Shown here piece by piece: positions 12,841-24,170 of a stretch of 64,000 nt of DNA. The translations under genes and the position numbers were made by a program. The DNA comes from Aquatica leii (lineage: Eukaryota > Arthropoda > Insecta > Coleoptera > Lampyridae), in the NCBI GenBank assembly GCA_035610365.1, contig CM069434.1, positions 102,970,806 through 103,034,805 on the forward strand, given 5' to 3'. The notes beneath the pieces were generated by a model that was not told where the DNA came from, ran no database searches, and saw only the letters and a program-made list of their open reading frames with translations. Within the stretch, counting starts at the first letter, position 1. Each line of letters begins with the position of its first letter.

Positions 12841-13790
12841 CTCATCCTCGGCCAAGAGTGGTTACAACAAGAAGACGCGGTTACTGGGAGCAAACGAGAG
12901 AAACTACTAATGCTGCAGCGGTCAACACCGACGTGATTTCGCATGGCCTACCTGTGGAATCCGAAACACAACTTCGCCGCCTGCTGCGGGACTTTGCTTC
13001 CGTCTTCGCCATTGACGAACGACCCATTACAACGCTAACAACGAAACACCAGATCCGGTTAAGAATCGACCAACCCTTCCGCCAGCCGCCGTATAGATAT
13101 TCTCCGGCCAAAAAAGCTACGATAGCCCGAGAAGTCGAAAATATGCTTGCCAGGGGTATAATAGAGCCCAGCACCTCCGACTACAGTTCTCCCGTCGTAG
13201 TGGTGGAAAAGAAAGACGGCGCCCCACGCTTTTGCGTCGACTACCGGAAGCTCAACGCCCAGACGTATGACGAAAGTTCCAACTTGCCCATCATACACGA
13301 GGCACTACGAGACTTGGGTACGGCCAAAATATTTTCGACCCTGGATCTCAAGAGCGGGTACTGGCAGGTCCCATTGAACCACGAATCCAAAGCGTACACC
13401 GCCTTCTCTACCCCCGACGGAGCGGCATACCAGTTTCGAGTGATGCCATTCGGGTTAAAGAACGCCCCAGCGACCTTCCAGAAGCTTATGACACACGAAG
13501 TGTTCCCCGGTTTTTTGCGAAAATTCGTCTTAGTCTACCTTGACGATATCATTATTTACTCGGAGACAATGGAAGACCACCTGAAGCACTTACGACTAGT
13601 GTTCGAGCGGCTACAACAACATCGTCTCTGCATCGCAATAAATAAATGCAAGCTGGGTGTCGATACGCTGGAGTATTTAGGATACAAGATTACGCCGACG
13701 GGCAGCGCTCCAAAAGAGGTCCACTTGGAAACCATCGCCACCGCCGAACGACCCGTCAACCGGAAGAACGTGATGAGTTTTTGGGTTTAA
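12841..13790 (+). pseudogene. Gypsy reverse transcriptase domain
   Basis: Continues the element at 11557. Canonical RT blocks are all present: RQPPYRYSP, a PSTSDYSSPVVVVEKKDG block, FCVDYRKLN, FSTLDLKSGYWQ, FRVMPFGLKNAP and the catalytic YLDDIIIYS near 13536-13562. The order and spacing fit Ty3/Gypsy pol. The frame is lost at about 13778-13790, where a T-run is one base short, and ends in TAA. The domain continues in the next frame. Before that frameshift the sequence is well preserved, so the insertion is probably not very old. Confidence 0.92.
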
Positions 13791-14305
13791 CAAATTGGTT
13801 GCGTGATTACATACCGAACTGTGCCGCTCTACAAGCCCCACTCAGCGACTTGTTGAGAATCACAAAACGGTTTAAATGGACAGAAGAAGCCGAGGATGCC
13901 TTCGAAGCCCTCAAAGCTGCCGTCAGCCGACCTTTGCAACTCAGCTGGCCCGACTTTCGCCAACCTTTCACGCTGCAGACCGACGCCAGCGGAAAGGGTA
14001 TCGCAGCGGTTCTCTATCAGGGCGAACCAGACGCGAAGCGCATTGTCAGTTACGCCAGCGCTAAGCTCAAATCCCACGAGGAGCGATACCATGTCAATGA
14101 ACAAGAGTGTTTGGCCGTGGTGTGGGCAATAAAGAAGTATCGCCCCTATTTAGAAGATCGCCGCTTTACGATACGCACCGACAGTAAGGCTCTTACATGA
14201 CTGGACCGCAGCAAAGAAACCAAAAGCAAGTTGATGCGATGGTCCCTCCTGCTTCAAGAATTCAGCTTTGACGTGGTGCACTGCCCCGGCAAAGAAAACG
14301 AGCAA
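13770..14305 (+). pseudogene. Gypsy RT thumb and RNase H
   Basis: Picks up one frame over from the RT with GLTNWLRDYIPN, then the RNase H signature TDASGKGIAAVL, NEQECLAVVWAIKKY and RTDSKAL, which carry the expected acidic residues. A single-base nonsense change (TGA at 14198) interrupts it. The same frame then continues through a Gypsy-like HCPGKENE motif up to about 14303. No Gypsy integrase follows: the sequence changes abruptly to BEL/Pao. Confidence 0.9.
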
Positions 14306-14822
14306 ACATAATTTAAAACGTGTTATTTCTTTTGCAAAATTAACATTTGAAGAATTTTATACTCTTATTGTAGAGATAGAATGTATTCTAAATTGTCGAC
14401 CATTAGTTCCTTTATCTCCAGATCCAAATGACTTGCACGCATTAACACCCGCTCATTTCCTTATTGGAAAAACGTTAAGCTCTTTACCTGACCAAATGCT
14501 AATAGATACAAAAAGTAACCGATTGACACGGTTTCAATACATAGAAAAACTCCAACAACATTTTTGGAAAAGATGGGCCAAAGAATACGTGTCAGAACTT
14601 CAACAGCGCTGCAAGTGGAAGCAGAACCAATACAATATTGAGTTAGATACAATGGTCCTTGTAAAAGAAAACAATCTACCACCGTGCAAGTGGCGATTGG
14701 GCCGTATTATAGAACTACACCCAGGTAATGACAATATTGTTCGTGTTGTGTCAATCAAAACTCAAAACGGTGTAATTAAACGTTCCGTTTGTAAAGTGTG
14801 TCCATTACCAATAAGTGACTAG
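14306..14822 (+). pseudogene. BEL/Pao integrase C-terminal region (DUF5641-like)
   Basis: From about 14306 the protein is AT-rich and of a different family. It has LNCRPL, LTPAHFLIGK, QHFWKRWAKEYV, CKWKQNQYNIELDTMVLVKE, a PPCKWRLGRI block and a terminal VCPLPISD before the stop at 14820. This is the C-terminus of BEL/Pao Pol. Everything upstream in BEL (Gag, RT, integrase core) is missing and replaced by Gypsy RNase H, so this is a 5'-truncated copy joined to the Gypsy remnant. Confidence 0.88.
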
Positions 14823-14930
14823 TTCATACAGTTCATAATAATACAACAAGATTCTAGGCAGTTCATTAAACATAGTGTAGTGTAGTAGTGTTATAATATG
14901 TAGTTACGTTTTATTGTAAGGCATAACCTT

Positions 14931-14945
14931 CCAAGGCGGGCGGTA
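14931..14945 (+). promoter_or_regulatory. BEL/Pao polypurine tract
   Basis: CCAAGGCGGGCGGTA stands immediately before the 3' LTR start, as expected for the plus-strand primer of a BEL/Pao element. Confidence 0.7.
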
Positions 14946-15155
14946 TGTTAAGTATTAATTAATAATAATGTTAAGTATTTAAGTGTATATTAAATGTGTG
15001 CGCATCATAAGCATGCGCTTGTGTACGTTTTCTTTTTTTTTGTAAGTAGGGGAAGCATCCCTCAAAATGAGTGTTGTAAGTTACATGTACAGAACGTAAC
15101 GCTTTGTGTACAATCAACAATAAAGAAATTAAAAGTGATTTAATTTCATTAAACA
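14946..15155 (+). repeat. 3' LTR of the BEL/Pao element
   Basis: Begins TGTTAAG directly after the polypurine tract and most likely ends in AAACA at about 15154, giving a TG...CA LTR of about 210 bp. An AATAAA at 15119-15124 is a plausible LTR poly(A) signal. No 5' LTR is visible in the window, so the exact right end is inferred. Confidence 0.65.
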
Positions 15156-15195
15156 AACAAACAAACAAAAATACTAACAATCAATCAACACATCT

Positions 15196-15533
15196 GTAAA
15201 AACAACACCTTTCCAATACAAATATAAATGTTCTTTTGAAAACTGCAATTTCCGGTAGGCATTTTCTTCAATTATTACAGGTTCTTTTATAGATCGATAG
15301 GAACTTATTCCTTAATCTTTCAAAGTATCCCTTATTGTTTGCAAACTGCATTGTAGCTGTAGTCTTTCGCGAATGGTGGCAGAAGTTGTGAATGACGTCA
15401 AACGAGCATCTTGGATAATGTTGTCTTTTTTAACTCTGGATAAGAGAGATGGCTTACCACTTCTATAGGCGGTCTGCAAAAGACGATAATTTTCCGAGCC
15501 TTGTTCTTCGCGTTGAAGCCAATCATGGACCAC
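15196..15533 (-). pseudogene. Tc1/Tc3-like transposase, N-terminal fragment
   Basis: The - strand reads an N-terminal DNA-binding region with RSGKPSLLSR, TTSATIRERL and a second helix-turn-helix like that of Tc3 (Tc1/mariner) transposases. A stop follows LKD at about 15312, and the frame continues in decayed form to about 15196. The DDE catalytic half is absent, so the protein is non-functional. It matches 40752-41054 closely. Confidence 0.8.
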
Positions 15534-15635
15534 TCTTTTTTAATAAAATAAATAATAGCTAATTAAAACTGCGCAAAAAAGTTTACGTTTACTGAAAGGC
15601 TCCGATAAAGTAATGTTATTAATTTAAGTGCAAAA

Positions 15636-16084
15636 GTTACGTTTTTCAAGTTAGCAGTACAAGGTTAGCATAATCAAATATAATATAGTTTGTTGCGAAA
15701 GAAAAAAAATTGTAATATTTTTACTTTTTTAGTTATGCGTTTTTCGGCTAACTTGAAGCAACTTAGCAGTATACCATTCTAAAAACTGCTTTAATGAATT
15801 TATTTCCTGTTTGTAAAATAATAATAACGATATCAGCTTTTTTCTTTTACAATTAATTAACAACAATTTAGCAACAAATTTTACACACATTTTAAACCGA
15901 ATACCGATTCATTAAAACACTGTTTAGAATGGTGTACTACTAACTTGCCTCAAGTTTAATACATAATTAAAACAGTAAGAAAACTACAAGTTTTTTCTTT
16001 CGTAAGAAATTAGTAACAAATCTCTAATTATGATTTATTTGATTTTGCTAACTTTGTATTGCTAACTTGAGGGACGTAAAAAAC
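15636..16084. repeat. Internal foldback inside Tc1-like copy 1
   Basis: Two arms of about 200 bp are inverted copies of each other. The left arm starts ACGTTTTTCAAGTTAGCAGT; the right arm ends with its reverse complement, GCTAACTTGAGGGACGT. The centre is near 15865. The same structure is present in copy 2 at 40194-40652, so it belonged to the parent element. Confidence 0.7.
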
Positions 16085-16214
16085 TTGATACCCAATTGCT
16101 ATTTGACTAAAACTTTTATAATTTTATTATAAATAATTTCCTGTGATGTAGGTGAATAATTGTGCAATCTGAATTATACATCATATAATACCTATAAAAT
16201 AGGTATATATACCC

Positions 16215-16457
16215 ATGTTTAAAATTGAAAAGACTGCTAATATTAAAGAACATTATCAAAAGCAAAATAAAAATTATCTTACCGATAAACCCATACGTGC
16301 AGCAATTACTCGGATAGAAAATCCACATTCTCGTAAAGCAATAATCTTCCCTCTAGTTTCTAGTGATAATTCTGTTTGTCTAAGAAGACGTGGCATATTG
16401 CACAAAATTGACACACACAACACCACTAAATATTATACATTGCAAAATGAATTTTAA
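16215..16457 (+). CDS. Short frame antisense to the Tc1-like transposase (unknown)
   Basis: An 80-codon frame whose relative is open in copy 2 (39787-40020, opposite strand). Shared segments include KNYLTDKPIRA, HSRKAIIFPLV, RRRGILHKIDT and KYYTLQNEF, followed by the stop at the same place. I do not recognise the family. Many differences between the copies change amino acids, so selection is not evident. It may be the tail of an accessory gene, or chance. Confidence 0.3.
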   Translation: MFKIEKTANIKEHYQKQNKNYLTDKPIRAAITRIENPHSRKAIIFPLVSSDNSVCLRRRGILHKIDTHNTTKYYTLQNEF

Positions 16458-17539
16458 GTAACCTCTTTATATACCCGACTTAGTAATGGCGGATCCTTGG
16501 GCAGAAGAAAGCATTACTGGGGGTATAAAATACTGCCCAGAAGAACGGGGTTTTAGATCTCTGGAAACATTGTTTTAGCGTAATTTTCATGAGAATTTCT
16601 GTATTCTTTCTTCTCAAATTTTAAATCAAACTTTGATTTTAATTCCAATACGCAAACTAGTAGTAACAAAGGTAGAAAAACATTTGTAAATTTTTGTGTA
16701 GTAGATAATTATACTAGTTTTATAATCAACAACCCTAGGTTTTCTAAAATGAATGAGATGTAATGAACCAAATTCAAATGATTGCAAAATTCATTACGTT
16801 GGCCAAATGTAATGTCTTAAACCCTATCAGGATTTATTAACATTGTCAAAAAAAGGCAAAATAATAAGTAAAAGTAAAGGAAAAAAATATATAATAATAT
16901 ATATTTAAAAAGAGTTTAAAAACTATAAATGATTAATATTTTGTAATTATTTTGTTTAAAAATTTTACTTTTCTGTATTATATATTTTGTTGATGTTATT
17001 GTAGTTGTTTTATTATTATTTATTACTTAAAACAAGATTAAACATTATTTCTATTTAGGGATATTTGCATTTTCTTATCTTATTTTTACACGATATTTCT
17101 TTTAAGCGTCGAAATTTGGTGGGGCTACTATTGCGACACATAAATTTGTTTCTAAACGTTGTTGATTATTTTGTACAAAAAAAGAGACTGATTTTTCCAA
17201 TGTTTGGTGATATATTTCCATTACTTAGTTTTAGCAAAAACCTGCAAGAGTTCTGTTTTTATTTATAGGTAACGAACTTTATATTAGTTTTGATTTCCAG
17301 TTCAGTTACATCTAACTAAAGATAATATCTTTTTAAAAGAATATTAATTTTCTCGTCGCTTGTAATATAATTAAGATTTCATAAAAACCACCTGAAAATA
17401 AAACTCTCCAGACACAGATAAGTAAATTTGAGTTACAGATACTTTCCGTCTAATACTTAAACTAGTAGGTTTGAGATCATCCATAAATTGGGTTACATCA
17501 GCAAAGTTCAACCATTAATCACGTTCAAATGATGATAAT

Positions 17540-17957
17540 ACTTCTTTTACAAAAAAAAATCGGAATGTTGACTTTAATTTAATCCGGAAATATTAAAAAT
17601 TTAGGCTAATTAAAACAGAAATTTCATATTTGGGCATGCAGTTTAAATTTATTCGAGTTATTAATGGAACTTTTTTTAATTTATTTTAATTATAAATCCA
17701 ATTATAAATGACTTATTTAAAACTTGAGCAGAGAACCTAAATACATAAATAGAAAATTTAGCGAAAAAAAATTATATCTTTATGGTACAATTTAGATACA
17801 TAAACATGTTCTTTGAACGCTTAAGGCGGTGCTTATAAAGAATGGTTAGTAACTTCGTAATATCGCTGCAAGTAATGCCTACAATGCCAATGTGGTCAAA
17901 TTTAATTAGCTGTTATAACGTAAGTTTGGTTGCCTACCTTGCAGGTCGCGCTTAAAA
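17540..17957. repeat. Terminal inverted repeat of Tc1-like copy 1
   Basis: Matches 41710-42128 in the same orientation and 38303-38610 in reverse. Landmarks are GTTGACTTTAATTTAATCCG, AATGGTTAGTAAC and the outer end GCAGGTCGCGCTTAAAA. Length is about 420 bp, long for a Tc1 family member. Confidence 0.75.
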
Positions 17958-17999
17958 GTAGTATTCTATTATTTTGAGTGTGTTTATTCTATTTGTAAT

Positions 18000-19060
18000 T
18001 TTTTTTTGTTACTAATCAAACATATTATTTGTCTTCTCCCGAGACTCGGTCTTAGACATATTTTTATTCCTTTCTTTTTATGCTCCCGCACGTTCCTTCT
18101 AATCCGTTTATTCAAATTGTTATATTATTTTGTTCTTTTTTATTTTGCTCGTTTAGCTTTGATTGTGTGTCTATCAGACTTTGTGTCTGTGTGTCTATCT
18201 TTGTGTTTTTTGGCTGGTGTTGTTTTGCCTGTTGTACACTTTCTATTAGCATTTCTGTGTTGCTTTATAGTGTTTTTTTTTAATTGACGCGTGTTTTTGT
18301 TTTCTTTCCAGTTTTTTATTAATACAGATTTTTGCTCTTATTGTCCTACGATTGCTACTAATGTCACATCTATTTATTACGCAGACGTCTTAAACTATAT
18401 GTTTACCATCAGTCAGAACGTAGCTAATTTTTTTTGACAGTGCCATAAGGATTTATCTAGGTTTACTTTCTATTAGGGTTTGTTTAAAGAAGGAGCTCAT
18501 GGACTATAAATTGTATTCGTTCATAGTGGTGTTTTGCCTTTCTCATTGCGTTCTCCATAGCCATATTTTCCAAGCGGGGTTTCTGTATTCTCTTCTTTGC
18601 GTTGAAATCTCCTATAAGTATTCTGTATGTCGATGGAGACTCTTGGAATGCACTTTTAATTTTGTCGTAGAATGTTTCGAATTCTTCGTCAGTATGGTCG
18701 CAGGTTGGGGCGTAAATTTGACAATATATGCCACTCTGTCAGGTATAACTTCGTATGTTTTTAGAATAGATGACATTATTGGGCGTATTAAGAACCCTAC
18801 ACCGGTGTATTTATCTCCTTTATTAATAAAATGCGAACCAGAGAGTAGTGTTATGTATTCTTTCAACCTCTTTTTCGTCTTGCTTAAACCTAATATGTCT
18901 CACTTTATTTTATCCAACTCATATTCCAGTTTGTCAATGTTTGTTATAGATCTTACAATTAACGAAGCTATTCAAACCGTCATTATATGGCAGCCTGGTT
19001 CAACACAGTCATTGTTAGCACCCTCTCTTCCTCTGACGCTTCGGTTGATGTCATGATAAC
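18000..19060 (-). pseudogene. RTE-clade LINE, endonuclease region
   Basis: Read on the - strand, with frameshifts, this is an apurinic-type endonuclease: LEYELDKIKWDILGLS, GVGFLIRP, VIPDRVAYI, the catalytic ILIGDFNAK, then the RTE hallmark LGKYGYGERNEKGK and a decayed EIDYVL-like block near 18400. The linker toward the reverse transcriptase continues to about 18000, but no RT is visible. A 185-codon frame on the + strand at 18499-19056 is only the shadow of this element. It is a truncated, inactive fragment. Confidence 0.75.
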
Positions 19061-19855
19061 CAACGTTTCCAGGAGGGCTGGGTACTGAGAGCCTTTTTTC
19101 ATTTGTTATTTGGAGTTCAAAAATTTGAAAGGTTTGAACCTACCTTCTTACGTTCGTCCAGTGCGAGTTGTGAACGGGGTAAAAAATGGAGTTTAGAAAT
19201 GATAGTATGGTTTGTGGTCAGGGCTGAAAGTAGGACATGATTTCTTCTAGGTTTTGGGTTTGGGTTTTGGGAATGGAGGAAAATTGATGTTTGCGTAGAA
19301 CAGGCTTGCTTCCTTAAAGTAGACCTACCGAGATCGTAAATGAATGTCTAGTCGCTACTCAGAACTGTCAGATTGACTTTCGTAAATATTAAAATCATCA
19401 GTATAATAATATAAATCTCAACTATTTTCAAATTTTAAATTAGAAAGTAGGGACATGATGATTACAACAACTTTACCAATTATAATATATGGAAAATTGC
19501 TGCTATACATATGTGTTGTAGTTTTTATCAACAAATAATCTAAATTAAAGCATAATCTTTCATTATATGAAAAGCGTGTGTTCTAATTTCCTTTTTTGTA
19601 ACACTCCGACATTGTAAAGTTACTCACATTACAATTGTCGTCATTGTAACACTCGTTCTACCATAAACTATTGTTTATGCGTGGAAGATGTGAGTTAAGT
19701 GGTTTTATTATTTACCGGCGCAAATGTTTCCTTCAGAAACGAGTCGATATAATAAAATTAAAAAAAAAAGAAAAATATCTACGAAAGAATTTCGTAGCTT
19801 TCTGGCTGAAACTAGTTTTAAGCTACATCGATTATAATATAACATACCTACCTTA
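19061..19855. other. Spacer between LINE fragment and transporter gene, nothing recognised
   Basis: No family-like open frame. A GGTTTTGGGTTTGGGTTTTGG run at about 19252 is a short purine/pyrimidine-skewed tract. The last 100 bp form the 3' untranslated region of the transporter on the - strand. Confidence 0.45.
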
Positions 19856-19865
19856 TTTATTTATT
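19856..19865 (-). terminator. Poly(A) signals of the transporter gene
   Basis: On the - strand two overlapping AATAAA hexamers lie about 110 bp beyond the stop codon of the transporter. Position and orientation fit its 3' end. Confidence 0.5.
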
Positions 19866-19968
19866 TATGTTTTTAAAAATTTAAACAACCTTATTTTGAA
19901 ATAAAATAATAATTTAAAGCTTCACTGAAGGTACTCAAAACACAAATCGGATTTAACTTTATAATTAA

Positions 19969-21497
19969 TTACACTACAACATTGTTTTTATTAGTATTTT
20001 TTCTTCTAACTTTATTGTCTAATTTTGAAACTCCTGAAAAGTGATCTGTAATTTCTTGTAACGGTTTCCCTTCAGTTTCTGGAAAAATAAAGCACATAAT
20101 TAAGCAACCGAAAAACGCAATTATTCCGTAACACCAATACGTCCACGCAATAGTTAAAGAATTAATCATAGTTAAGAAAATCTTGTTTGCAGAAAATCCA
20201 AAAACGTATGACATTGCACTTGCCGCCCCACAGCCTGTTGCTCTTGTCTCGTGCGAGTATATTTCCCCAATTAATATCCATGGAAGCACTCTCAAACCGC
20301 AGTGACCAGTAAAAGCGATGAGAATTAAAAATACTAAAAGTATCCAATTATGTTCGTCAATCGTTGGTATTGATGGTAAATTGTCTGGTTTAAATTCAAT
20401 GTAATGTATCGCATTTATATGTGCGTAAACACCAACAACCATGTCGCATAACGCAACTGCGCATATAGACATAAAACCCATGACCCGTTTTCCACAATAA
20501 CGTACAAAAAAAATACTTAGAGTGCAACCTAAAAATTCTACTAGTCCTAAAAGTATAGTTGCGTAATATTTATTCATTGGCGCTTTCAAAGTTGCAAAAA
20601 CATTTATCGCGCACGTTTGTAAAGTCCACGCACCAGTAAAGTTCGTTAAAAAGTAAATAAAAGACACCATGGCAAATGGCCAAAGAAAACTCTTACGCGT
20701 AAATAATTTAAAATGTTCTATTTTTTCTTTGATAAACGATTTAGTCTCAGTAGACATCGGTTTTTGATTATCATTTACGTTACTGAAACTACCGTCAAAT
20801 GCTGGATTATCAACACGATTTTTAAGCGGATTATTATACACAATCAATTTATGACCACGACACATTGCCTCAAATTCTTCTTCTACATCTTCTACTTTTC
20901 CCCATCCTCTTAACCATGCCAAACTTTTACGTGCATGATTTAACTTATTGTGCATAATAAACCAATGTGGACTTTCAGGCATCAAACTTAGTAAACAAAA
21001 TGATAAAATTGGAGGTCCTAAACAAACTAAAGCAACCGTTTGCCACGGTAGTAAGGTTCCTACGAGGAATTGAAGTAAAACTCCTAATGTTACACTTAAA
21101 GTACTTGTTGCGGATAACATTCCTCTTAGTCTTGGTGTTGTTATTTCTGATACATATGCTAAAACCTATGACAAATAAGGTCATTTATATTACCTACGTT
21201 TTTGTAAATACTTACAGGTGCTTCAACTAGACCACCACATAATCCAGTTATTGATAAAGCCAAGTAAATTTGCCAAACTGCATTAACAAATTTAAAAATT
21301 AACCACGACGCTGCCAATGGAATTGTTATAACTTGCATTGCACGTCTTCTGCCAATAGGTTGTGTTAAAAATCCGGAGAGTAGACAACCTATAGGCACAC
21401 ACATCAAGTTAATGGAACCTATGCATTCAATAACTTTATTAATAATTTCAAAATGCACAGACTCACTATTGTTTACAATTTTTTGTTTTATTTGCGA
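19969..21497 (-). CDS. Sugar (trehalose-type) facilitator, MFS, first exon not found
   Basis: Member of the insect Tret1-like sugar transporter family, which moves trehalose or hexoses across the plasma membrane. Two exons are clear: 21497-21216 and 21165-19969, split by a 50-bp GT-AG intron in phase 0, coding 492 residues. Features in order: membrane segment 2 with the loop signature QPIGRRRAM, LVEAPVLAYVSEITTPRLRG across the junction, PESPHWFI, an acidic cytosolic loop, six C-terminal membrane segments, PWILIGEIY and the closing PETEGKPLQEI. An acceptor site (TTTCTTTTAG) precedes the first visible exon, so an upstream exon with the start codon and membrane segment 1 is expected. I could not find it; a Gypsy LTR lies 118 bp upstream. 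The gene is either split by a long intron or 5'-truncated. Substrate is inferred from family only. Confidence 0.85.
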
Positions 21498-21614
21498 CTA
21501 AAAGAAATTATTCAAATAAATGATATAAACCATAAAATAAATAAACAAAAAATTTTATTTTTTTTATTATTGTAAATATAGAAATTATAAGACAACATAC
21601 TTTTGCCATAATAT

Positions 21615-21975
21615 TGAAGCGTTCTTGAAGTAATTGAAAGCTTCAAAACAATAATCGAAAAACGTGTAACATTCTGAATATATATAAGCGTTCGTAGGAA
21701 GATCCAGTTTAGTTTTCAAATTTCTGTGTAAATAAATAAAGTGTTTAACGCGTGTGCTAGATAAATAAAAGTGTATCAAGTGAATATAAATACGGTGTGT
21801 AAGTGGACGTGTTGTTAACATAAACAAATACCGGTTTAGATAAACAGCAGTTTTTCTTAAATATTGTTATATTTCATTAGCTACGTTTATAAAATTTAGT
21901 GCTAATCGTGTAAATATTTCGTTTGCAAATAAATTAGTTTAAAACTCGTTAGAATATTTATTTTGTGTAACAACA
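21615..21975 (+). repeat. Gypsy LTR (family also at 43810)
   Basis: Starts TGAAGCGTTCTTGAAGTAAT, closely like the start of the LTR at 43810 (TGAAACGTTCGAGAAGTTAT). It has a TATATATAAGC box near 21680 and a conserved GTTTAACGCGTGTG block, and ends TTTTGTGTAACA. Internal Gypsy remains follow after about 180 bp of leader-like sequence, so it may be a 5' LTR. Confidence 0.6.
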
Positions 21976-22149
21976 TGTGTAAATTAGGCTCGGGTTTTAA
22001 AAGTCCATGAGAAAAAAACGACCAATTTAGACAGGAACAAGTTCAATATAACATTTTATTGCTCAAACAGAGACTACGAGACTTCCAAAGTCTCAAAATC
22101 TTTCAAAAATAGTTTGAATATTAAAATATAACGTATTTAGTAGAATTAA

Positions 22150-22860
22150 TCTTTAAAATGCCTACCATCAACTGCAAATCATTGATTCTGAGAAGCATTA
22201 TACAGCGTTCGAAGCTAATGGTAAATTGTACCAATTCCGACGTGTTCGCTTCGAAGTTACTAATGGTGTAGCATTGTTTCCAAAGGACTACTGAAACCTT
22301 AATTCAGAAGGAACAACTAAAGGATACGCTTTTTTATTTGGATGATATTACAATTGATGAAAGAGACCAGCAAGAGCATGATAGGAGTTTTTCAAAAGTT
22401 TTTAACACTAAACGAAGAAACGTGTGTCTATTGGGTTATTGGGGTATATTGTTGAAAACAAAACTATCAGACCAGAACCAGTGAGACTAGTTCCGTTAAT
22501 GAACCTACCTGTTCCTAGCGATACTGCCTCCCTGCAAAGAGTTCTCAAAACGTTTGCTTATTATTGTCGATGGATTCCAGCGATTTTAGTTAAAATTTGC
22601 CGTTTCTTGACCAAAGCATCTTTTCCCCTATCAGAGAAGGCTGTTGCTGCTTTCAACTTTTTTAAAAACTATATCGCTAACGCGACTCTAGCTGCTATTG
22701 AGAACGACGTTCTTTTTCGCGTTGAAACTGATACCTCTAATTTTGCTAAAGGTGCTACCCTAAGCTAAGCGGGTCGACCGATAAGCGTTCAGCTCAAGAA
22801 CCTTACACAAGTCTGAGCACGCTTTATACGTCTTCACGAGGTTCTCAAAGTTCAGACTTT
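22150..22860 (+). pseudogene. Gypsy pol fragment (RT to RNase H), degenerate
   Basis: Frames broken by many stops read KHYTAFEANGKLYQF, VTNGVALF, the catalytic FYLDDITID in another frame near 22341-22367, then LQRVLKTFAYYCRWIP of the RT thumb, and an RNase H start ETDTSNFAKGATLS at about 22725. The longest surviving frame is 22424-22768. Everything before the RT palm is deleted relative to a full element. The sequence type matches the RT at the right end of the window better than the GC-rich Gypsy at 11.5-14.3 kb. Confidence 0.75.
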
Positions 22861-23234
22861 TGGTCTATAAATAAGTGTTAGTTTTGATATTTGTTGGTAC
22901 ACATAGCTGGATTAAAAATAATAAAAGAATTTTAATATTTTTGTTTGGTTAACGATTTCGTTTTGGCTTCAGAGTTTGTTTTGAACATTTCTTTATTTAC
23001 GCATTTTTACAAAAAACACATTTGACAATGTTGTAAAACAAACTTTCTATTCTAATCCAATCTTAACAGATTTCAATCATAAGCATCATTTGTCAAATGT
23101 TGACATTTATGTATTCTATTTGACTTTCTTGTTTCATTTTTTTTTATAATATTTGCTCTTTTCGTGGTTTTTTTGAGTACTTTTGATTAGTTCTTGTGGT
23201 TCTGGGTTTTTTGAGTTCCTGGTTATTGCTTTTC

Positions 23235-24170
23235 AATTCAGTGAATATGCTGATATGTACTTAAGGTACGGTTTCTGTAATGGAAATGCTAACGCGGCTG
23301 CAAACGAGTATGGCATGTTTTCCAAACCGAAGATAACCTAGAGAAAACACATTTTGAAGACTGAATCAACGATTTTAAGAAACTGAGTCATTTATAACGA
23401 GAAACGCTAATGCTGATCGACCAAGACAAAAGCGTACAATACAACTAAAAGAACAAATTCTAGACGCTGTACACAAAGATTCTTCCCTAAGTACCCGATA
23501 GTTACCTTCAACATTAAACAACCCTAGCTACAAGACTGTTTACTTGGTTCTACAAGAAAACCTGTTTTATCCATATCACGATTCTAAAGTTCAGCCTCTC
23601 TATGATATTAGGGTTAAATTTTTGTAACACAAACTTAAATTGGATTCAAAAAGATAGCGAATTTTTCCGGCGTATTTTTTGGAGCAATGAATGTATGTTT
23701 ACTAGAGATGGTATATTTAATACTCATAATCTTCACTATTTGCCCAATAAAAATCCGCATGAATTTATAGAATATGGTCACCAAAGAAGGTTTTTTATTA
23801 ACGTTTGGCTGGGCATAATAAACTAAAGAGTTCTTGAGCCAATTTGTTTACCAAATCGTTTTATTGCCAATGGATATTTTAATGTATTGGAACAAGTTAT
23901 TGACAAGATGCCGTTGAACATACACCATAACATGATATCTCCGAATATGAATCCTCTAGAATTTTTTTTGGGGTTTTATTAAAGAGAGTGTATGCAACGC
24001 TTCTTTGAGACGTTGACTAACTTACAGAAAGAATTAACGCAGCGGTATTAGAAATTACACCTAAATGATTCAAACGAGTAATCCAGACGATACCTCAAAA
24101 GTTGCGTAGAAACAGATAAATGGATTTCAATTCGAAGCATTTTCTAGGGGTTAGTGTCTTTGACTTACTA
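23235..24170 (+). pseudogene. Mariner-superfamily transposase (DUF4817-type), dead
   Basis: Decayed relative of the element at 25553-26853. The N-terminus reads RYGFCNGNANAA; the catalytic first motif is IFWSNECMFTRDG near 23680, where the usual Asp is Asn; FINVWLGIIN follows, and then a remnant of the third motif, SPNMNPLEFFLGF, near 23940. The second catalytic segment is deleted and there are several stops. It is inactive. Confidence 0.7.

Larger units (their letters stand above)
15160..17957 (-). mobile_element. Tc1-like element with long TIR, copy 1 (truncated)
   Basis: Inverted relative to a fuller copy at 38303-42128; the two match over essentially their whole shared length with moderate divergence. 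It retains the transposase N-terminus (15196-15533), an internal foldback (15636-16084), a short opposite-strand frame (16215-16457) and one TIR ending at CAGGTCGCGCTTAAAA (17942-17957). The catalytic part of the transposase and the other TIR are lost at the junction with the BEL LTR. Confidence 0.8.

Noticed and set aside
13829..14132. Alternative frames over the Gypsy RNase H region
   Set aside because: GC-rich coding DNA opens all frames; only the frame with DASGKG and RTDSKAL is conserved.
18499..19056. 185-codon hydrophobic frame that looks like a membrane protein
   Set aside because: It is the complement of an RTE LINE endonuclease readable on the - strand with GDFNA and GVGF motifs.
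21585..21827. 80-codon - strand frame as missing first exon of the transporter
   Set aside because: It has no membrane-segment-1 pattern and overlaps a Gypsy LTR.
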